A DNA stretch of 38,456 nucleotides, taken from NCBI GenBank assembly GCA_964552765.1, contig CAZKIA010000007.1, forward strand, positions 1 through 38,456. The letters run 5' to 3'. Of this stretch, positions 34,425 through 38,456 are shown piece after piece. This DNA is from JAPUDQ01 sp964552765 (GTDB taxonomy: Bacteria > Patescibacteriota > Saccharimonadia > Saccharimonadales > Saccharimonadaceae). The stretch's first letter is position 1. Each line of letters opens with the position of its first letter. The notes below the pieces were generated by a model. The model saw only the letters and a program-made list of their open reading frames with translations. It had not been told where the DNA came from and did not search any database. A program made the position numbers and the translations under genes.

Positions 34425-34553
34425 TAAAAAAAGCAACCACGGCGGGTTGTTGACACCTTTACGCCCATGCTAATGCACGAGTTGCCGTGGCTGCTTTTCC
34501 AGCATTAGCCACAGCAAATAATTGCTTCTTGGGCGTTTTATAAAAGTGTCAAC
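34425..34553 (-). ncRNA. Pseudoknotted structured RNA with intrinsic terminator (new family candidate)
   Basis: On the minus strand, a transcript starting at 34553 would begin GUUGACAC. P1: 34553-34541 with 34461-34449, 13 bp. P2: CGCCCA 34535-34530 with UGGGCG 34467-34462. P5: AGCAA/UUGCU hairpin 34526-34513. P3: GCUAAUGC 34509-34502 with GCAUUAGC 34476-34469. P4: AAAAGCAGCCACGGC 34498-34484, in the P3 loop, with GCCGUGGUUGCUUUU 34443-34429 after P1, giving a pseudoknot. Seven U follow P4 (34432-34426). The two plus-strand mismatches (one in P1, one in P4) become U-G pairs on the minus strand, which fixes the transcribed strand. An extended -10 promoter lies at the right distance. It precedes the OGG-like gene by 30 nt, so it may be a riboswitch-type leader, a type III-antitoxin-like RNA or an independent sRNA. 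No known family recognised. Confidence 0.75.
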
Positions 34554-34559
34554 AGACTG

Positions 34560-34589
34560 ATTATAGCAAGCCTTCCGCCTACTAAGCAA
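34560..34589 (-). promoter_or_regulatory. Promoter of the pseudoknotted RNA
   Basis: Minus-strand TTGCTT (34589-34584), 18-nt spacer, extended -10 TG-C-TATAAT (hexamer 34565-34560). Six nt later is G at 34553, the first base of stem P1. Confidence 0.7.
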
Positions 34590-34601
34590 TTACACTGCCG
34601 A

Positions 34602-34677
34602 TTTTGCAATAACTGTGGCGTATCTGAGACGGTTTCCGTATTTTTAGTATTTTTTCTTATAAAGTTTTATTGCAAAA
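34602..34677. repeat. 11-bp inverted repeat between divergent promoters
   Basis: TTTTGCAATAA (34602-34612) and its exact reverse complement TTATTGCAAAA (34667-34677), 54 nt apart. They lie between the minus-strand RNA promoter and the plus-strand promoter of the 294-residue gene, so they are a candidate paired operator. The rest of 34396-34725 is the structured RNA, these promoters and AT-rich spacer. Confidence 0.7.
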
Positions 34678-34713
34678 AGAGCTGGTCTTGCGACCTGTTT
34701 TTGTTAATTTGAA

Positions 34714-34725
34714 TATAATATTTGT
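34714..34725 (+). promoter_or_regulatory. Leaderless -10 promoter of the 294-aa gene
   Basis: TATAAT at 34714-34719 followed by 6 nt and ATG 34726; no Shine-Dalgarno and no clear -35 box. Confidence 0.6.
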
Positions 34726-35610
34726 ATGACAGATATCGACTTCTACTCCAACCTATTGAAAATGGATGCTGAACTTCGCGATGTAAACCTTGATTTACTC
34801 AGTAATGGCACTAAGAACGGTAAAAAACTCAGAGATGATAAGCTGCCATTTTTACTGCAAAGCTCCGTATTTCAGGAATATATTGCTGATGCCAGAGAAA
34901 AACTCGGTCTGAAAAATAATGAACCCATCTATTCCGAGCCTTCGTCGTCCGCCATTCAATCTTTAATGCGTGTGCCAAGCCGGGAAGAGCTTATTGAGCT
35001 AGAGTTAATACCTCATAGTGCCGAAGCAGCCTCTCAATCACAAAAAATAGTTGAGGAATTACACGCTGAATTGCGGTCAGAAAAAGACCCCGAAATAGTC
35101 GAGTCAATCAAAAAAGATATTGAAGAGATGGCCGAGGGAGTAACTGGCTATTTTGGTTACCACGACGAGGATTCACGAAAACGTTTGTATCTAATGTCGA
35201 TAGTGCGCCAGATTTTAGACAGGTTTTTGCTTGATGAGTCGTGGTATGTGGTTGCTGAAAACATCATATTGAATGGCACCGACTACGACGAAGCCTACTC
35301 TGTTAATACACCCGTTGGTGTTGTTATTCAGGACGTAACCCCGCACGGTGATGTTATCGTGCGAGTGTCACGGGGCACTACCAAGCAGGAGTACACGAAA
35401 GCGTGGAAACATGTATCTCAATTCACTGGCAAACCGCGAAAAATGCCAAAAACCAGCTCAAATATAACCAGAGACCTTGGAATTGTTAGTGATATGGACG
35501 CCGGTGTGCCTACCAGCCAAATAGCCTCCAAGTATTTTCCAGGCAAAGCACCAGATACCGACTTGTATAGCCATATTCATAAGATTTATAATCGAAAATC
35601 TATCAAATAA
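34726..35610 (+). CDS. Mobile-element protein with C-terminal HTH-like segment, 294 aa
   Basis: No named family. The first 130 residues are charged and helical (DFYSNLLKMDAELRDVNLDLL; ELIELELIPHSAEAASQSQKIVEEL), followed by a central part (YHDEDSRKRLYLMSIVRQILDRFLLDESW) and a small beta-rich domain with VNTPVGVVIQDVTPHGDVIVRVSRG. The end, LGIVSDMDAGVPTSQIASKYFPGKAPDTDLYSHIHKIYNRK, reads as a helix-turn-helix, so DNA binding is plausible. It is leaderless and divergent from the pseudoknotted RNA operon. Possibly a regulator or a replication/mobilisation factor of the element; the sequence does not decide. Confidence 0.65.
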   Translation: MTDIDFYSNLLKMDAELRDVNLDLLSNGTKNGKKLRDDKLPFLLQSSVFQEYIADAREKLGLKNNEPIYSEPSSSAIQSLMRVPSREELIELELIPHSAEAASQSQKIVEELHAELRSEKDPEIVESIKKDIEEMAEGVTGYFGYHDEDSRKRLYLMSIVRQILDRFLLDESWYVVAENIILNGTDYDEAYSVNTPVGVVIQDVTPHGDVIVRVSRGTTKQEYTKAWKHVSQFTGKPRKMPKTSSNITRDLGIVSDMDAGVPTSQIASKYFPGKAPDTDLYSHIHKIYNRKSIK

Positions 35611-35683
35611 ATTGCTTACCTGACAGCTATTACGGACAAATAACAATCGAGTTATATGTCCATGTAATGGCATGTACTACCCC

Positions 35684-35692
35684 TGTTAATAT
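35684..35692 (+). promoter_or_regulatory. Extended -10 promoter of the recombination operon
   Basis: TG-T-TAATAT (35684-35692). The predicted start near 35699 is immediately before the 12-bp inverted repeat and gives a leader of about 140 nt ahead of the first recombinase. Confidence 0.45.
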
Positions 35693-35699
35693 AAAAAAT

Positions 35700-35731
35700 G
35701 AACATATGGACTACTATTAGTTCATATGTTC
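35700..35731. promoter_or_regulatory. Operator-like inverted repeat at the recombination promoter
   Basis: GAACATATGGAC (35700-35711) and GTTCATATGTTC (35720-35731) are inverted copies matching at 11 of 12 positions with an 8-nt spacer. A related half-site, GTTATATGTCC, is at 35651-35661 upstream of the -10. Sites on both sides of a promoter suit a repressor, or a recombinase/excision-factor binding array. Confidence 0.55.
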
Positions 35732-35745
35732 TCAATTAACTAGTT

Positions 35746-35820
35746 CACTAGCAACTTTGTCGCTGCTTTCCCAAGCGGCGAACAGCCCCTTGATATTCTA
35801 GGCGGCATTGTTTGCTAGTG
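35746..35820 (+). ncRNA. Structured 5' leader of the recombination operon
   Basis: Closing stem CACTAGCAA (35746-35754) with TTGCTAGTG (35812-35820), 9 perfect pairs. Inside is a 9-bp hairpin, 35760-35768 with 35773-35781, loop UCCC, and a less certain third arm around GCC 35785-35787 and GGC 35801-35803, giving a possible three-way junction. The only non-Watson-Crick pair of the inner hairpin is U-G on the plus strand (A-C on the other), so it reads as plus-strand RNA. It ends 10 nt before the Shine-Dalgarno of the recombinase. A recombinase att site with dyad symmetry is an alternative. Confidence 0.55.
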
Positions 35821-35839
35821 CCAAAAAATGGAGGCCAAA

Positions 35840-36610
35840 ATGGCAGCACAAAAAAAAGTAAAAGCGGTTGCGTATCTACGCACCAATAAAAACGAGGTGG
35901 CGGAACAATTCGATGACCTGTACGAACAATACAAAAATATTCGAAAATACACAGAAGCCAATCAAATAACCATTGTAGCGTCGTTTGAAGAAACGCCTGA
36001 CGTTGAAAAATCCAAGCTCTACGATATCCTCGAATATTGCCGAGCTAATAAGGATATCTCAACCGTCATGGCAACAGCAGAAACACGGATTACTCGTAGT
36101 CTCGAAACGTTCAGCGAGTGGGAGTCTATGTTTGAGACCATTGGTGTGAAATTCAAGTTTACCCAGCAATCAATCGCAGGAAACTTTGACCAAGTACTCC
36201 AACAAATAACGGCTTGTCTTAGCGGCCTGGACACTAAAACTCGTGTTGCATACATCAAGCGTGGATTACATGCTCGTGTTGCAGCTGGGTATTCCGTGCA
36301 GAAACCCCCGCTAGGTTATGCAAAGGGTGTCACACGCGGGGTGTTCGTTCAAACAAGTACAGCGTCATTGCTCAGGTGCGAAATCTCTAAGTTTTTAAGC
36401 GGAAAACAGAGTGTCCAAGACTTGAAGTCAGCGGTGTCGCGTGTGTACTCGGCAGGCAAAACGTTGAGTAATAGCCGATTCAAGGCAATCATCGCGAATC
36501 CGTACTATGCCGGATATGTCAGCCATGATGGTAAACAGTACAAAGGTTTACACGAGCCACTATTGACTGTCGCCGAACACAAAAAGCTAATCTCTCTACT
36601 GGGTAAATAA
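35840..36610 (+). CDS. Serine-recombinase homologue with catalytic Ser replaced by Asn
   Basis: 256 residues: resolvase-like N-domain and recombinase DNA-binding domain, but no zinc ribbon or coiled coil. In the active-site motif Y-x-R-x-S, normally as YLRVS, this protein has YLRTN (Tyr12, Arg14, Asn16), so the nucleophile is missing. The later SG...R catalytic loop is also lost (EETPDVEKSKLYDIL), while ITRS-type RITRS (Arg83, Arg86) is kept. The second domain is intact (KRGLHARVAAGYSVQKPPLGY, NPYYAGYVSHDGKQYKGLHEPLL). The start is ATG 35840, with GGAGG 5 nt upstream; an ATG at 35828 would put that site inside the gene. A DNA-binding partner, repressor or directionality factor for the active recombinase downstream is likely (inference). 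Confidence 0.8.
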   Translation: MAAQKKVKAVAYLRTNKNEVAEQFDDLYEQYKNIRKYTEANQITIVASFEETPDVEKSKLYDILEYCRANKDISTVMATAETRITRSLETFSEWESMFETIGVKFKFTQQSIAGNFDQVLQQITACLSGLDTKTRVAYIKRGLHARVAAGYSVQKPPLGYAKGVTRGVFVQTSTASLLRCEISKFLSGKQSVQDLKSAVSRVYSAGKTLSNSRFKAIIANPYYAGYVSHDGKQYKGLHEPLLTVAEHKKLISLLGK

Positions 36611-36630
36611 ACCAGCGGTAAGGTGTCACC

Positions 36631-36846
36631 ATGTCCGAGCATTCGATAAAAAATCAGGAGAAAAAAGCGATTCCAGCCCAGCTTGAGGGTGCGTTAATCA
36701 TCTCCTTGAAAGAAGCCCGAAAGATTATGGGCGTCGATGCTCGGACACTTAGTGATGATGAGTTGACGATTGAGATATGGCGACTTATGGAAGTTGCTTC
36801 GGATTTATTAAAATCAGCTCCACCTCTGACGGAAAAGCAATTATAA
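36631..36846 (+). CDS. Small accessory protein between two serine recombinases, 71 aa
   Basis: Helical protein with the core SLKEARKIMGVDARTLSDDELTIEIWRLMEVASDLLK. The ARKIxG...LSDxEL pattern is one I associate with short proteins encoded next to serine recombinases in mobile elements, but no activity is known to me. AAGGTG lies 5 nt before the ATG. It is 20 nt after the first recombinase and 15 nt before the second, so it is co-expressed with both and is a candidate recombination directionality or regulatory factor. Confidence 0.65.
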   Translation: MSEHSIKNQEKKAIPAQLEGALIISLKEARKIMGVDARTLSDDELTIEIWRLMEVASDLLKSAPPLTEKQL

Positions 36847-36861
36847 TATATTTATAAAACA

Positions 36862-38456
36862 ATGAGAGATATTAAGCAAGTAAAACCACCCAAACAAAAA
36901 GCTCTCGGCTATCTGCGTATTTCCGATAAAAAACAAATCAAGGGTGAAAGCAAAAAGAATCAAAAAGAAGCAATCAAGAAATATGCCTTTGCCAATAATA
37001 TAGAGATTGTGGAGTGGTTCTACGACGAAGCCAAATCAGGCAAAAACACAGAACGTGAAGAGCTGCAAAAACTTATCAAAACCGCCCTCAAAATGAAGGG
37101 CGTTATTGATTATGTGATTGTTTACAAAATGAACCGAGCAAGCCGTGACTTAAATAGCTACATTACAGGTATGCGTTCAATCCTTGCTTCTAAAGGTATT
37201 AAAGTGCGCTCTGCCACCGAGCAGTTCGATGATTCGCCCATGGGTAATTTCATGGAAAACCTCTATGTTATGGTTGGACAGCTTGATAACGAGAATAAAC
37301 GAGATACCGTAACGGACAATATGACACGTCTTGCTCGACAGGGCTATTGGCAGCATAAACCACCTCGTGGCTATAAGACAGTAAAAATCAAGAACTCCGA
37401 CGGACAGGACAGACCCTCACTTGCGTCGAATTCGGAAGCGCCACTTGTTGAGAAGATTCTAATGAGATTTAATCGTGGCGATATTATTGTGGCGGAGTTG
37501 TGTCGATATGCTACTAGAGAAGGCTTTCTTAATACTGAGGGAAAACCTATAACACAGGAAGTCATGACAAAGATGATTAAACGCCCTGAGTATGCCGGGT
37601 TTGTTTGTGATAAATTTACGAACTATGAAGTTGTTCCGGGCAAGCACAAAGGATTAATCACTGAAACCGTATATTGGCAAAATCAAGAGATTCTTAAACA
37701 GAAAAATAAGTCGTATCTCATAGGTCTAAAACATCAGAAAATTAACGAGGTAGTACCGCTGCGTCGCTTCATACTATGCGTCAACTGCCATAAAGCCCTC
37801 ACAAGTAGTGCTCCAGGCGGTGAATACCGTTACTTCTGCCATCGACCAGTTTGCCGCGGCACAGGCTCGATTACAGCCTCTGACGCCCACAATAAGTTCG
37901 AGGAGCTACTGGCGAACGTCACACCACGACCCTCTACAATCAAGCTGATGAAAGAAATCTTACTACGAACCTCGGTCAAAGAGCTTGGTAATCTGAATCG
38001 CGACTTATCAGACTTACATGAAAAGGTGGACGGGCTTTCAGCTGAGCGACTAACCGCGATACGCAAAAACCTTAGGGGCGGATTAGACGACGGCATCAAA
38101 GATGAGGTGGTTAACGCGATTGATGCCGAGAAACTAGAGTTGAATGAGCAAATTAACACACTCAAGCAACAACAAATGCTTAGCGAAGCAAACATTGAGT
38201 ACGCGCTAAACTTCATGGAAAACATTTCAAAACAGTGGTCAGACGCTTCTTTAGATTTGAAACTGAAAATGCAGGAGCTTATCTTCCCAAAGGGCTTTGT
38301 GTATGACATCAAGAACGATAACTTTATAATTAACGAAATCAGCCCGCTTTATAGAGGTAATCCTACTATAAAACAGGCTGATGACGCAGAAAATTCTGTT
38401 GTGGTGACCCATGTACGGGGCACCTGGAAAGCTGTTATTGAAGATTTGATACGGCT
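36862..38456 (+). CDS. Large serine recombinase (site-specific integrase), 3' end outside window
   Basis: At least 531 residues, open to the right edge. The resolvase domain has the full catalytic set: YLRIS (Arg19, Ser21 nucleophile), DEAKSGKNTERE (Arg64) and YKMNRASRD (Arg91, Arg94). The recombinase domain follows (NMTRLARQGYWQHKPPRGYKT; RPEYAGFV), then a zinc ribbon CVNCHKALTSSAPGGEYRYFCHRPVC near 306-331 and a coiled coil (ELGNLNRDLSDLHEKVDGLSAERL) used by large serine integrases for synapsis control. The visible end VVVTHVRGTWKAVIEDLIR resembles the orphan tail at 27190. It probably integrates and excises this element. Without the right flank the true C-terminus is unknown. Confidence 0.92.
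   Translation, partial: MRDIKQVKPPKQKALGYLRISDKKQIKGESKKNQKEAIKKYAFANNIEIVEWFYDEAKSGKNTEREELQKLIKTALKMKGVIDYVIVYKMNRASRDLNSYITGMRSILASKGIKVRSATEQFDDSPMGNFMENLYVMVGQLDNENKRDTVTDNMTRLARQGYWQHKPPRGYKTVKIKNSDGQDRPSLASNSEAPLVEKILMRFNRGDIIVAELCRYATREGFLNTEGKPITQEVMTKMIKRPEYAGFVCDKFTNYEVVPGKHKGLITETVYWQNQEILKQKNKSYLIGLKHQKINEVVPLRRFILCVNCHKALTSSAPGGEYRYFCHRPVCRGTGSITASDAHNKFEELLANVTPRPSTIKLMKEILLRTSVKELGNLNRDLSDLHEKVDGLSAERLTAIRKNLRGGLDDGIKDEVVNAIDAEKLELNEQINTLKQQQMLSEANIEYALNFMENISKQWSDASLDLKLKMQELIFPKGFVYDIKNDNFIINEISPLYRGNPTIKQADDAENSVVVTHVRGTWKAVIEDLIR

Larger units (their letters stand above)
27190..38456 (+). mobile_element. Putative serine-recombinase integrative element (right end outside or at window edge)
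   Basis: Left limit: the TGGTGACCC core at 27188-27196, where non-coding hairpin sequence joins an orphan recombinase 3' tail. Right limit: possibly the same core at 38402-38410 inside the intact recombinase gene, or beyond the window. Cargo between them is accessory (restriction-modification, nuclease-like, regulators, structured RNAs) and visibly more AT-rich than the core part. The element call is inference from gene content, the shared in-frame core and the recombinase pair. Confidence 0.55.

Noticed and set aside
34425..34553. tmRNA, RNase P, SRP, HDV-like, twister or ToxI repeat identity for the structured RNA
   Set aside because: None of the diagnostic sequences is present, the strand order differs from HDV, and there is one unit instead of ToxI-type tandem repeats.
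34681..34706. GGTC-TTGC-GACC followed by T-tract as a plus-strand terminator
   Set aside because: Only four base pairs; no plus-strand gene ends before it.

Overview
The window looks like a chromosomal segment of a small-genome candidate-phyla-radiation bacterium, most likely Candidatus Saccharibacteria (TM7) or a close relative. This rests on compact, overlapping genes, a short alanyl-tRNA synthetase without the C-terminal C-Ala part, a minimal lower-glycolysis block, several conserved membrane proteins of a type I associate with this group, and very short or absent mRNA leaders. TGA is used as a stop (for example at the end of pcrA and of the ydcF-like gene), so this is not the UGA=Gly code of Gracilibacteria/SR1. 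No rRNA, tRNA or CRISPR array was found. The taxonomic call is inference.

Positions 1-26340 are ordinary core chromosome, nearly all on the minus strand. In the direction of transcription (high to low coordinates) this part holds: ppsA, pyk, pgk and tpiA (lower glycolysis); an acidic tail-anchored protein; pcrA/uvrD with a NUDIX hydrolase; a YabE-like G5/lysozyme cell-wall protein with rsmA; a PgeF-type enzyme; metG-tatD; a sulfur block (nifS, a DUF218/YdcF protein, mnmA) behind two hypothetical genes; a small amphipathic protein with a membrane-anchored 602-residue protein; and alaS. A CMP-kinase-like gene and two plus-strand membrane proteins lie at 23965-26334. Many genes carry a -10 box (often extended, TGnTAnnnT) ending only 6-11 nt before the start codon, which predicts leaderless mRNAs and corrects several starts.

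Positions 26340 to the right edge are an accessory island. Its left margin holds a phosphotyrosine-phosphatase-like gene bracketed by a 76-bp direct repeat, then four back-to-back hairpins, then the orphan 3' tail of a serine-recombinase gene starting at TGGTGACCC. The same nine bases occur in the same reading frame near the visible 3' end of the intact serine recombinase at the right edge, which suggests they are the two ends of one integrated element. Between them are a minus-strand cassette (type IIG restriction-modification enzyme, one-pass membrane protein, DUF4365 PD-(D/E)xK-like protein); a small plus-strand gene; a second minus-strand operon (OGG-fold-like protein, RHH-like regulator, winged-helix-like protein) headed by a promoter and a roughly 129-nt pseudoknotted RNA ending in an intrinsic terminator; a leaderless plus-strand gene with an HTH-like C-terminus; and the recombination operon.

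The recombination operon has an inverted-repeat operator candidate, a structured 5' leader, a serine-recombinase homologue whose catalytic serine is asparagine, a 71-residue accessory protein and a full-length recombinase with intact catalytic residues that runs off the window. The most novel items are the pseudoknotted RNA upstream of the OGG-like gene, the catalytically dead/active recombinase pair, and the candidate in-gene attachment core that would swap the recombinase C-terminus on integration.
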